Under the pieces are notes generated by a model. The model was not told the origin of the DNA and ran no database searches. It saw only the letters and a list, made by a program, of their open reading frames with translations. From the NCBI GenBank assembly GCA_963680875.1, contig OY804580.1, positions 93,587,353-93,651,352 of the forward strand: a stretch of 64,000 nucleotides of DNA, read 5' to 3'. Both the position numbers and the translations under genes were made by a program. Below, one piece after another: positions 54,271 through 64,000 of this stretch (the stretch's first letter is position 1; each line of letters starts with the position of its first letter). The DNA is from Bathymodiolus brooksi. Its lineage: Eukaryota; Mollusca; Bivalvia; Mytilida; Modiolidae.

Positions 54271-54540
54271 TATTAGAATTTTATGTTTATTACGATTTTG
54301 CATAGAGTAAATAATTAAAGAATTGGGAATTTTTCATTGAAATAGATTTCTTTTGCGTTTCTAAATTATCAATTGATCTATTTTTTAAACTTCCGGTGAA
54401 CAGATTTTTGGCTAATCGGACAGCTTACCGTTAGAAGGACTTCGTCCTTTAATACCCATAAGTCATAGCGATTTACTATTTCCGGTTTGACGGATTTTTT
54501 TAATGAATGCATCCAGGCGTTAATGTAGCGACCAGCGGGA

Positions 54541-54666
54541 TAACCCGAATAATCCAGTCGTTATAATACACTTTGCTATCATCCAGCGATAGTGCAGATA
54601 GAGGGCGCAGTATTATTCGAGTTACCTGAGGGAGCGTAATATAACGACTGGATTATTCGGGTTACA
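54541..54666. mobile_element. MITE with TIR TAACCCGAATAATCCAGTCG
   Basis: TAACCCGAATAATCCAGTCG at 54541 and CGACTGGATTATTCGGGTTA at 54646-54665 are perfect inverted repeats. The interior has GATAGAGGGCGCAGTATTAT. A second, partial copy is at 46.06 kb. Confidence 0.88.
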
Positions 54667-54882
54667 ACGCCCCTGACTGTTGACACTCCCGTAAGATTCA
54701 TTCCAAAATTAAACAATATGGAAGATGATAACGAAATCTGCAAATTATGTTAAAAATTGCTTAAAAGTTGCAGATAGGTAAAGATTATGACAAAAAGGAA
54801 TAGGAATATCAAAAATATATTTATTATGCTTCAAAGGGGTACCAATATTATGGCAAATAAGGTCAAGACACCAATACAAAAC

Positions 54883-56737
54883 GGGTGATACTAAACAGGG
54901 TCGACTAGTCTAGAGACAACTACTGAAATAACGCAAAATAAACATGTAAAAGTATTGCATTACTTAAAGGGAAGCTTCACGATTTTTTACATGTTAGCTA
55001 AATATGTTCCTGGTGATATAAAATACATATTCACAAAGTTTTATCGACATATTTCCACAAATAACGAAGCAAATTGCAAATTTGTAATTTTAATTTCTAA
55101 TTTTTCAACCAGGCTGTGACGTTTTAAACTAAAAATGCATTGTGGGATTGAAATTTAAAATCTGGGTCGCTGATGTTAAATTCGCTTCATTTAAAGCGCT
55201 CAGAGGACTGTAATTTAAATCTAATAACTGTTGGAAAATTAAATACTGACGTGAACAGCTACGTACCTTTTTGGCAAACAACTATTTTAAATGAACAAAA
55301 TGTTTCATTTCCTTTATATTTACAACGGAAAGAGTGTTTTACAACAGTCACCTATATTCGCTATATATCGGATCCCTTTTACAATTATGTTCATTTTGTT
55401 TTACTGCTAATGTGCTGAAAATTATAATGGATAATTTTGACAACGCGTAACTTATGTATTGATTTCTAGATTCTTTTTTAAACCCTTTTTTTATAATCAT
55501 TATTCGGCATGCTGTTTACTGTTATTTTGATCTCCGCATGTAGATGTCCGCTTGGGTGTTTTCCAGCCGGAGGGAAATTTATGCAGGTGTAAAATTCGAG
55601 GTGACCGGATTAATCAAATGGGAATTTGAATGCACACTATTTGCTTTCCAAGACGAGTTGGTATCGTTTATTATATTTTATTATATTATAATTAATATTT
55701 TTTTTACGAAGTTTCCCTTTAATAGATGATATTAAATTACTTAAATGATATTTATAAGTTAATTTTATTGATGTTTTAGTTCTCACAGAGTGAAAATATA
55801 CAAGAAAGATCGGCGCGATTTACTTCCGGTTTACCAAAAAAAGACAAGTAACTTTTATAATTCTTTTCGACCGAGATATGCAATATCATGTTTGTGAATA
55901 ACTCGTAAGTGATATTTGAGTATTAAATCATATTTTTAAAGCACATGCATGTTGAAATTTAGGTCAGATTCGTGTTTGTCAATGTGATGCGGCATGCCTG
56001 TATCGCATGTACAGTGTTGCCACTTGTCACTCCCATCACACTGGACTGCCCCCTGTCGTGGTCTAACTACCTGATTACGACTTATACAACATTCACTTTC
56101 CATGATAAATGGATAATATTGTCATGCCAGAATCAGGTCCTATATATATCCTCGATTAGGGCTTCACCAAGCTATTGTTACCAAAGCTTAAATTTCTCAA
56201 AATTCTTTTGTTGGCTTTGTACTTTTGTTTTTCTCAATACCTTGGCTTGTGTTTTTTGTTTCTTTATTACCAGTAATTAAGCACATCAAAGACTATCGGC
56301 AATTATAAAGGCTTTTGATCATTGTAATAATTAATGAAACATAAATTTAATTAAATGCAATCATCATTAATTAAATTTAAAATATTCGAACAAAACGGAT
56401 CTTGGGAAGACATTTATAAACATTTGATACAGAAAAAGCTGAAAATCACTGTATTGTGTAATATAAACCTTTATTCATAACAAAAAAGCATTTTTTATTG
56501 AGTTCTTAAAAGTATTGAGTATAAAAGTTACTTGTCTCTATTTTGGTAAACCGGAAGTAAATCGCGCCGAACTTTCTTGTATATTTTCACTCCGTGAGAA
56601 CTAAAACATCAATAAAATTAACTTATAAATATCATTTAAGTAATTTAATATCATCTACAAAGTAATGCAATACTTTTACATGTTTATTTTGCACTATTTC
56701 AGTAGTTGACTCTAGTCGATTCTGTTTAGTATCACTG
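54883..56737. mobile_element. Mutator-like (MULE-type) non-autonomous element, 9-bp TSD, long TIRs
   Basis: The duplication ATACAAAAC lies at 54874-54882 and 56738-56746. The right arm (56520-56737, about 218 bp) ends CTGTTTAGTATCACTG. The left arm begins GGGTGATACTAAACAG and is split by a MITE: 54883-54964 plus 55723-55857. Matching blocks include ACATGTAAAAGTATTGCATT, GATATTAAATTACTTAAATG and CGCGATTTACTTCCGG. Long TIRs with a 9-bp duplication fit the Mutator superfamily. The unique interior is only about 660 bp; a 102-codon ORF there (55972-56280) shows no zinc finger or transposase motif. Confidence 0.88.
54965..55722. mobile_element. MITE nested in the left arm of the Mutator-like element
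   Basis: The ends TTAAAGGGAAGCTTCACG and CGAAGTTTCCCTTTAA are inverted repeats. The intact right arm reads GCATTACTTTGTAGATGATA where the left arm is interrupted, which fixes the insertion site. ORFs at 55173-55418 and 55544-55729 have no recognised motif. Confidence 0.85.
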
Positions 56738-57144
56738 ATACAAAACTATTTAGAAAAAGTGTTGTATGAAAATTTGACATTTGAGATTCCTCCCTTGTGG
56801 TTTTTGGTGAGCTTTTGTCATGGTTAAGCGTCCGTCGTTCATCGTTCGTCCGTTAGCTTCACATTTAAATCTTCTTTGAAACCGCTGAACAGAATTGAAC
56901 CAAACTTACCAGAAATGTTCATCGGATGGTCCTCTACCAGTTTTTGGTGCTGATTTGAAATCCAACATGGCTGCCAGGGTCCATAATGTGTTCTCATTGG
57001 CTGAAATTTTAAAAATCTTCTCGTCAGAAACCACCAAGCCAATTGAATTGTGACTTTGCAGGAATGATCATTGGGTGGTCCTGTACTAAGCTTGTGAATC
57101 GTTTGCTGATCGGAAATTCAAGATGGCCACCATGACTCGACTTA

Positions 57145-58880
57145 GAGCGAATTTGGTGCATTCAAACCGGTTTCAGTTTCGGTTTTAATTTTTGATAAGC
57201 TTTAAAACCGGTTTTGAAACTGGTTACAGTTTGGTACTGCAAAAATTAATGGATAGTTTTAAATCAGTTTCTTTTTTTCATAGATATTGATCCAATATCC
57301 ACCCGTTTCTGGTGTGGATCATATATATGGCCTTACATTGATAACGTGCAACGCCAATGTTTCGGGTCATTTCGGAATTATAATTTATTCCAGGGAAACC
57401 TTCATCATTCACCCTTTATTTCGTTTTAGTAATACTATTTATATATAGCAAATAGTTCATGGTACTGAGGGCCATATGACCCGAAGTGACATGAGCTATT
57501 TGCTATAGTATACTTTTTATCTAAAATAATGCGGAAATAGTGACCGGCTGCGCTATCAAAGACAAATAGGGGAAATAAAAACGTAGTGTAATATAAATAT
57601 ATATTTTTCTTTAGTTATCTCTTCCCTTGTTTTCCATTGAAGAGACAAGTTCTGTTTGTTGTTTTGTTTAGTTTAATTTTTTGTTTTTCATACCTCCGCT
57701 CCCCGAAGGGGGTATACTGTTTTACCTCTGTCTGTCTGTCCGTCCTTCTGTCCGTCCAAGATATTTTTCGTCGCATTTTTCTCAGTAACTGTTGATGGCA
57801 GAAATCTGATATTTGGTCACAAGCGTTATATAGGTATATCATATTGTGGGTAGCGTTTTTGGACCCGTCAGATTCCTACTTCCTGTTTGCCAACTTAGTT
57901 GTTTTTTTTACACATTGAACATATATGCACATTTTTCGTCACATTTTTCTCAACAACTATTGATGACAGGAATCTGATATTTGGTCACAAGCTTCATATA
58001 GGTACCCCATATCGTGGGAAGCGTTTTTGGACTCATCAGATTCCTACTTCCTGTTTGCCGACTTAGTTGGTTTGTATACACATTGAACATATATGCACAT
58101 TTTTCATCACATTTTTCTCAGCAACTATTGATGCCAGAGATCTGATATTTGATATTTGGACCCATCAGATTCCTACTTCCTGTTTGCCGAAGAGCGGGGG
58201 TATCATAAGTGAGCATTAGCTCACAGTTCATCTTGTTGGGTATTATGTTATTATTTCTTTTTTGCTTTTTGTTTTGTTTTATTTGTTTTTATTAACTAAT
58301 ATTTTTAGTTGGTATATCTAAATCGATTGTTTAATCAATAATACTGCACCATTTATTTAATATGTCAATTAGTTTCGTTATTAATATTTTTGTCTATTCT
58401 TGTGGTTTTGATGATACACATCAATTAGTTCTGCGTGATTATATCTTTAGCAGGAATTATAAGATTTATGTCACTAATTCGCCAATGTTTCTGTTTCTTT
58501 TGAATCCAATAGTTAGATTTTTCTTGAACTTTGTACCTATTGTAGGGTCATTTTTAATAAGATGCCAGTACTTCCTGATTATTCTTTGAAGTGTTTCAGC
58601 TTTAGGGTAATAATGTGTAATGAATGTTATATTACACGTGTTTTCACATTTTATCTTTTTCTTAAGTTTGTCCTGTCGGGCGCTTTTTAGTATGACCGTG
58701 GAAAACAAACCGCTAAAACTGCAGTTTGGTCAGTTTCGGAAACCAGTTTCAGTTTGTTGAAAACAAATGAAAAAAACGGTTATGGTTTCGAACTGGTTTA
58801 AAACCGGTTTTATGCAACAAATGGATAGTTTGACAAACTGTTTCGAAACTGAAACCGGTTTGAATGCACCAAATTCGCCC
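57145..58880. mobile_element. 1.7-kb TIR element with TA duplication, inserted in H3
   Basis: The ends GAGCGAATTTGGTGCATTC and the complement of GGGCGAATTTGGTGCATTC extend through AAACCGGTTTCAGTTTCG (about 35 bp). TA flanks are at 57143-57144 and 58881-58882. Subterminal AAACCGGTTT motifs are repeated many times in both arms (57157-57215, 58690-58860). No transposase frame is visible. It contains a third element at about 57690-58235. Confidence 0.85.
57690..58235. mobile_element. Tandem-repeat element (CCGCTCCCCGAAGGGGG), nested
   Basis: The left end CATACCTCCGCTCCCCGAAG, then GGGGTATACTG, and the right end TTTGCCGAAGAGCGGGGGTA are imperfect inverted repeats. The core has three units of about 168 bp with CACATTTTTCTCAACAACT, ATCTGATATTTGGTCACAAG and CAGATTCCTACTTCCTGTTT; the third is internally deleted. 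Similar elements are familiar from bivalve DNA, but I cannot name the family. Confidence 0.8.
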
Positions 58881-59853
58881 TATATTTTAACATAGGACCC
58901 TATGGAAAAAATGTTTAAAAGTCTTGTCCTCTGAAACCATGGCATGAATGGTCCTTAGGTGGTCAACTTTCAAAATTATGTCCTGTGACCCGACCTCCAT
59001 CCAAGATGACCGCCGTCAGCGGACATAATTTTACCATAGGACCCTATGGGAAAAATGTTTATTTTTTTTCCCTCTGAAACCAGTAAGCCAATTTAAAGCA
59101 AACATAGCAAGAATTGTCCTTAAATGATCAACTTTCAAAATTATATCCAGTGACCTAGACCTCCATCTAAGATGGCCACCATCAGCGGACATAGTTTTAT
59201 CATAGGACCCTATGGGAAATATGTTTAAAAATCTTCTCCTCTGAAACCAGTAAGCCAATTTAAAGCAAACATGGCATGGATGGTCCTTAAGTGGTCAATT
59301 TTCAAAATTGTGTCCGGTGATCCTGACCTTCATCCAAGATGGCCACCTTCAGCAGACATAGTTTTAACATAGGACCCTATGGGGGAAACATGTTTTAAAA
59401 TCTTCTCCTCTGAAACCAGTCAGCCAATATAACAAACATGTCATCGATGGTCCTTAGGTGGTCAACTTCCAAAATTGTGTCCAGTGACCCCGATCTCGAT
59501 CCAAAATGGCCGCCGTCAGCGGACATAGTTTTAACATAGGACCTATGGGAAAATTGTTTAAAAGTCTTCTCCTCTGAAACCAGTCAGCCAATTTAAAGCA
59601 AACATGGCATGGATGGCCCTTGGGTAGTATACTTTCAAAATTGTGTCCGATGATCACGACCTCCATCCAAGATGGCTGCCATGAGCAGACATAGTTTTAA
59701 CATACATTGTAAAACCCTATGGGATTTGAATAGTAAAACTTAGATGTATTCGGCATGCAGATATTCTTAAGAGGGCTTCATTTATGTCAAGTGAACGATA
59801 CAGGCTCACCTGAGCCTCTAGTTTAGAGTAGTCGAGGGATAAAAAAAATTGTA

Positions 59854-60118
59854 TAGGACGGACCATTTAACTTCCGGGGGGTATGTTTTTTTCTAAAAAA
59901 ATATTTAGATTCCCAATGTTGCTGAAAAAGATATTCTGATTTGGGTGGAGGAAAAAAAAATATTCTGATTCAGAGTTTTTGTCATATAATCTAATGTTCA
60001 ATTCTGGAAAAAAAAATTGCGCTTTGCACGACAAAAAAAATAATATTCTAACTCTCGTGTTGTCCGGAAATTTTTTTCTGAACCATAACCCCCCTGCAAG
60101 TTAAATGTTTGGTCCCTA
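59854..60118. mobile_element. MITE with TIR GGACGGACCATTTAAC
   Basis: GGACGGACCATTTAACTTCC at the left and GGAAATTTTTTTCTG...GTTAAATGTTTGGTCCC at the right are imperfect inverted repeats, flanked by TA on both sides. The interior is A/T-rich, with repeated AAAATATTCTGATT. It lies about 30 bp beyond H3. Confidence 0.78.
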
Positions 60119-60119
60119 A

Positions 60120-61470
60120 CAAGCCCCTGTGGTATAATTTCCAAATATCTGGAACATCGAATTGAAGGATGAAAGAACCACTCAAATTTCAATGTTATTT
60201 TCAAAACTCACTTGATCAAACAAATATCGTCCTTTACTATCGGAAATAAAAACGGGACAGCGAGAGGTAAAATTCAAACTCGTTGGAATGTCAAAATTCC
60301 TCAATTGTTTATGAAAATTATCCATTTAAAACTTTAAAACGGGTCTCCACCATATTAGACCCATACTTTAATCTGCCAGGTCTAAATAAATAAAACACCA
60401 TTTTCAAATTAAACTACTGTATTAGCAAACTAAATAATAACATATATACAATCAAACATAGAAACAAGAACTCACTAACTAAACAAACTCACGAACTACC
60501 CAAGAATCCAGAATACACGTGCTTATATATAATTAACGGTATCATGATGAATATGCATCATTTCCCTGAGTGGCCTGAGCAGTAAGGAGGCGTGTCATTT
60601 ACCATGCAAACCATATGGTTCCATCAAATAATCACATGTCAATCTACAACTGCTTTGAATTCATTAACCAGTATCAGAATCATGATTATAACATTCTGAA
60701 AATTTAAATTTGATTTATGGATATTATGGATCTTTAACTACTTAAAACAATAAGAGATTATCATTATTTTTGCAGATTTTAGCTAAGAAATATGTATATA
60801 TGAAATCTCACCTGCACTTGATCCGATAAAATCGAAAGCCAAATTTAGAAAAAAAAATCTATTTATTCAAGCGAATTCTTTCATTATTTTCACTTGTCCG
60901 AATCCAGTTTTCTTGTTCCTGGCTTCGGACAAATGGGTTAGCATGAAGACTGAATAAAGCCCTAAAGGAAGATAGTTGTACCAAGCTGAGCCAACATTCG
61001 ACAGTAATTGAAACAATCAGAAGATCAAATGTTTACAATCATAATAAAGTTTATTAAAACACTTTAAAATTGTTATTACATGTCAGAAAGGGTGTTTTTT
61101 TTTCTCAGAGTTCATGTAGATACCAAAAAATAGAAATGTACTACTACTAGTTGTGAAATTCTTATTATCTTGGGTTTTTATATCAATTGCTTCCCATTCA
61201 AATAAAAAAAAAAGAAAATGATCATTTGCTAAAACTGTACTTTAAGAATATATATCTGAATTATCAAAAATTATACCGATATCGAACCAACTGTTACTAC
61301 TTGACCTTGTATTTCCTGTATATAAAATAGATCGCGGAAACTGAAAAAATGTTTCTAAGAATTGCCAGTTTTATCAAAATTTCTTCAAGACAATTTGGGA
61401 AAAGGTGGGCAAATGTCCTGAGACCAGTGCCTATCTGAATCTGAATATTTTTTGCGACCAAGGTCCACTG
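60120..61470. other. Unassigned AT-rich DNA
   Basis: No gene or element ends were recognised. Confidence 0.5.
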
Positions 61471-61480
61471 TACTGGTACC

Positions 61481-61594
61481 GGGTCGTTTCGCCCCGAATC
61501 CCGTTCGCCCCCTGAGTCGTTTCGCCCCTATTCCCGTTTGCCCCGGGTCGTTTCGTCCCTATTCCCGTTCGCCCTGGGTCGTTTCGCCCTCATT
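61481..61594. repeat. GC-rich 31-bp minisatellite, four copies
   Basis: GGGTCGTTTCGCCCC followed by ATTCCCGTTCGCCCC recurs at 61481, 61514, 61545 and 61576 (spacing 33, 31, 31). It stands out sharply from the AT-rich surroundings. The 70-codon ORF at 61452 is its translation. Confidence 0.9.
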
Positions 61595-61599
61595 TATTA

Positions 61600-62285
61600 A
61601 TAGTGCTTTAAAAAATGAAAAATGGAAAAAAACCTTGCAAATATTCGTATTTTGGATGTTGTAAGGCTTGTTCATGGGTACTTTATTTTGTCTTCCTATT
61701 AACATGCTTTCTTGACGTGCTTAAGGTAGAGAAGGACACTATGGGCAAAAAAAAACTAGTCAATGAATTTTTTTGAATTTCATATATATTGTTCTTTGGG
61801 ATGTACCTAACAAAATATCAAAATTTGAGAATAGGTTTCCAGGCTTATTTTAAAAATATTCTCTGAAAGAGTTACCCCCCTCTGAAGTAAAAAAAAAATT
61901 CATTTTTTTCACTTCTCTGTGTCATATTTTTTTTTTAATTATCTGAGTATGATATGATAAATGAATATTTTGGAATAACTAAGACATAAATTTTTATAAT
62001 TTTTTCATTTTTTTGTTCAAAATCATAAATGGCTACCCTTTTTTGTCAATAAAACCTGTAACTGGCTTTGGTGAAATCCAGCAAAATTTGATTTTAAAGT
62101 GGAATAGAAAAAAATTGTGGCAATGAATTTTTTTTTAAAAGATATATCACATTACTTATATCCATGCTACATATCATTAGAAAATAAAGATATTTTTCAG
62201 GCAAAAAAAAGTTAGGGGTTTAGAAAGACACCCTGACATATACCCTTTTTTGTCAATTTCATGAAAAATGTCAACATTTTTCACT
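61600..62285. other. Unassigned AT-rich DNA with A/T runs
   Basis: Several poly-A and poly-T runs are present. No gene or element boundary was recognised. Confidence 0.5.
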
Positions 62286-62287
62286 TT

Positions 62288-64000
62288 TAGCTCACCTGGC
62301 CACCTTTTGTCATGGGTAAGTGTTCGTCGTCCGTCCGTTAGCTTTTCACATTTAAATCTTCTTCTCTGAAACTGCGGAACAGATTTCAACCAAACTTACC
62401 AGAAATGTTCATTGGATGGTTCTCTACCAGATTGTGTTTTTGGTGCTAATTTGAAATCCAACATGGCTGCCAGGGTCCATAATGTGTTCTCATTGGCTGA
62501 AATTTTAAAAATCTTCTTGTCAGACACCACCAAGCCAATTGAATTGTGACTTTGCAGGAATGATCATTGGGTGGTCCTGTACTAAATTTGTGAATCGTTT
62601 GCAGATCGGAAATTCAAGATGGCCACCATGACTCGACTTAGTTTAACATTGGACCCTATGGGAATTTCACATTTTCATCTTTTTTTCTGAAACCACAAAA
62701 CAGATTTGAACCAAACTTGGCAGAAATGTTCATTGGATGGTCATATACAAGATGTTTGTTTTTGGCGCTGATCGGAAATCCAACATGGCTGCCAGGGTCC
62801 ATAATGTGTTCTCATTGGCTGAAATTTTAAAAATCTTCTTGTCAGAAACCACCAAGCCAATTGAATTGTGACTTTGCAGGAATGATCATTGGGTGGTCCT
62901 GTACTAAATTTGTGAATCGTTTGCCGATTGGAAATTCAAGATGGCCGCCATGACTCGACTTAGTTTAACATTGGACCCTATGGGAATTTCACATTTTCAT
63001 CTTTTTTTCTGAAACCACAAAACAAATTTGAACCAAACTTGGCAGAAATGTTCATTTGATGGTCATATACAAGATGTTTGTTTTTGGCGCTGATCGGAAA
63101 TCCAACATGGCTGCCAGGGCCCATAATGTGTTCTGATTGGTCGAAATTTTAAAAATCTTCTTGTCAGAAACCACTAAGCCAATTGAATTGTGACTTTACA
63201 GGAATGATCATTGGGTGGTCCTGTACTAAACTTGTGAATCGTTTGCCGATCGGAAATTCAAGATGGTCGCCATGACTCGACTTAGGTTAACATTGGAACC
63301 TATGGGAATTTCACATTTTCATCTTTTTTTCTGAAACCACTAAACAGATTTGAACCAAACTTGGCAGAAATGTTCATTGGATGGTCATATACATTGTACA
63401 AGATTTTTGTTTTTGGCGCTGATCGGAAATCCAACATGGCTGCCAGGGCCTATAATGTGTTCTGATTGGTCGAAATTTTAAAAATCTTCTTGTTAGAAAC
63501 CACTAAGCCAATTGAATTGTGACTTCAAAATGCAGGAATGATCATTGGGTGGTCCTGTACTAAACTTGTGAATCGTTTGCCGATCGGAAATTATATCCAG
63601 TGACCCAAACCTCCATCCAAGATGGCCACTATCAGCGGACATAGTTTTAACATAGGACCCTATGGGAAATATGTTTAAAAATCTTCTCCTCTGAAACCAG
63701 TAAGCCAATATAGCAAACATGTCATCGATGGTCCTTAGGTGGTCAACTTCCAAAATTGTGTTCAGTGATCCCGATCTCGGTTCAAAATGGCCGCCGTCAG
63801 CGGACATAGTTTTAACATAGGGCCCTATGGGAAAATTGTTTAAAAGTCTTCTCTTCTGAAACCAGTCAGCCAATTTAAAGCAAACATGGCATGGATGGTC
63901 CTTGGGTAGTATACTTTCAAAATTGTGTCTGGTGACCACGACCTCCATCCAAGATGGCTGCCATGAGCAGACATAGTTTTAACATAGAACCCTATGGCAG
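62288..64000 (+). mobile_element. Satellite-bearing element H4, continues past the window
   Basis: Starts AGCTCACCTGGCCACCTTTT, then GTCATGGGTAAGTG and GTCGTCCGTCCGTTAGC. Its body is dimers of about 322 bp with landmarks GGACCCTATGGGAATTTCAC at about 62650 and 62972 and a variant at 63295, and CCAACATGGCTGCCAGGG. From about 63592 the sequence switches to the unit type of H3 (ATCCAGTGACCC, CAGCGGACATAGTTTTAACA) and continues to the end. The right terminus is outside the window. Confidence 0.82.

Larger units (their letters stand above)
48702..54452. mobile_element. R-family element, copy R5, expanded by nested insertions
   Basis: Left end AATATGAGTCAGGCAACCTG and GAAGGACGAAGTCC; right end GGACAGCTTACCGTTAGAAG and GACTTCGTCCTTTA. 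Three insertions are nested: the hairpin MITE at 48769-49061, the TA-flanked inner element at 49080-49895 (also in R1 and R2), and the satellite element H1 at 50009-54270. Without them R5 would be about 0.4 kb. Confidence 0.88.
56806..59822 (+). mobile_element. Satellite-bearing element H3, split by a TA element
   Basis: The left part has GGTGAGCTTTTGTCATGG and GCGTCCGTCGTTC, then a partial unit to 57144. After the insertion the units resume at about 58883 and continue as about six units of about 165 bp, each with GGACCCTATGGGAAA, TCTCCTCTGAAACCAGT, GGTCAACTTTCAAAATT and CATCCAAGATGGCC. The right end has GGCTCACCTGAGCC, then CTAG followed by T (59818-59821), which matches a canonical Helitron 3' terminus. 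No replicase or helicase is encoded. Confidence 0.82.

Noticed and set aside
55972..56280. 102-codon ORF in the Mutator-like element as a transposase
   Set aside because: It is too short, with no DDE-type or zinc-finger pattern and a hydrophobic composition.
63493..63948. 151-codon minus-strand ORF at the right edge
   Set aside because: It spans the satellite units of H4, including the subfamily junction. The repeated SADGGH-type peptides show the repeat origin.
1..64000. Endogenous virus or LTR retrotransposon
   Set aside because: I found no long terminal direct repeats with TG...CA ends, no primer-binding site and no gag/pol-type motifs.

Overview
The window looks like AT-rich, gene-poor nuclear DNA from a bivalve mollusc. 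The support is a dense population of tRNA-derived SINEs ending in the domain GAAAGTGGCGTTAAACACC (common in molluscan SINEs), satellite-bearing elements resembling bivalve pearl/Helitron-like elements, and fragments with modules such as CACGAACCCC that I associate with bivalve (especially mytilid) genomes. The species cannot be named. There are no bacterial-style operons, and most long open frames are by-products of tandem repeats. The window is best read as a map of nested mobile elements, many with intact target-site duplications (TSDs). Layout: 1-20.5 kb is microsatellite-rich DNA with about fourteen SINEs in both orientations, a 5'-truncated LINE with a 12-bp TSD (5.7-6.0 kb), a CRE/TATA promoter-like stretch with a short downstream ORF (7.1-7.6 kb), several foldback elements, and two arrays of one 45-bp unit associated with a foldback and a 0.3-kb direct duplication (14.2-16.2 kb). 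20.5-26.3 kb is one array of roughly 170 copies of a 33-bp unit. Four of its six frames are largely open and it has higher-order structure in exact combinations of 33- and 39-bp units. 27.5-29.9 kb holds two copies of an element called here the R family (ends carry the palindrome AGGACGAAGTCCT), each with an internal TA-flanked element. 30-46 kb is mostly low-information DNA with SINEs, a small satellite element (33.5 kb), LINE remnants (34.7-35.1 kb), two Tc1-like MITEs (36.5 and 40.0 kb), a decayed transposon-like ORF ending in YPGDWHIL (39.0-39.9 kb), and spliced-gene-like signals at 37.2-38.1 kb, 31.6 kb and 42.3 kb. 46.6-54.5 kb contains two more R copies. R4 lacks the inner TA element, so it records the empty site, but carries a 1.2-kb element made of palindromic CCAGTATTG/CAATACTGG modules with an 8-bp TSD. 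R5 carries the inner element, a hairpin MITE with an 8-bp TSD, and a 4.3-kb satellite element with about 11 copies of a 331-bp dimer. 54.9-56.7 kb is a long-TIR Mutator-like element with a 9-bp TSD and another MITE inserted in one arm. 56.8-64 kb is two further satellite elements, the first split by a 1.7-kb TA-flanked element that itself contains a third tandem-repeat element. I find no convincing complete host gene. The candidates are short exons supported only by splice consensus and frame. The most informative aspects are the nesting order and the recurrence of roughly 150-170-bp tandem units in separate element families. All family names come from motif and structure recognition; no database search was possible.
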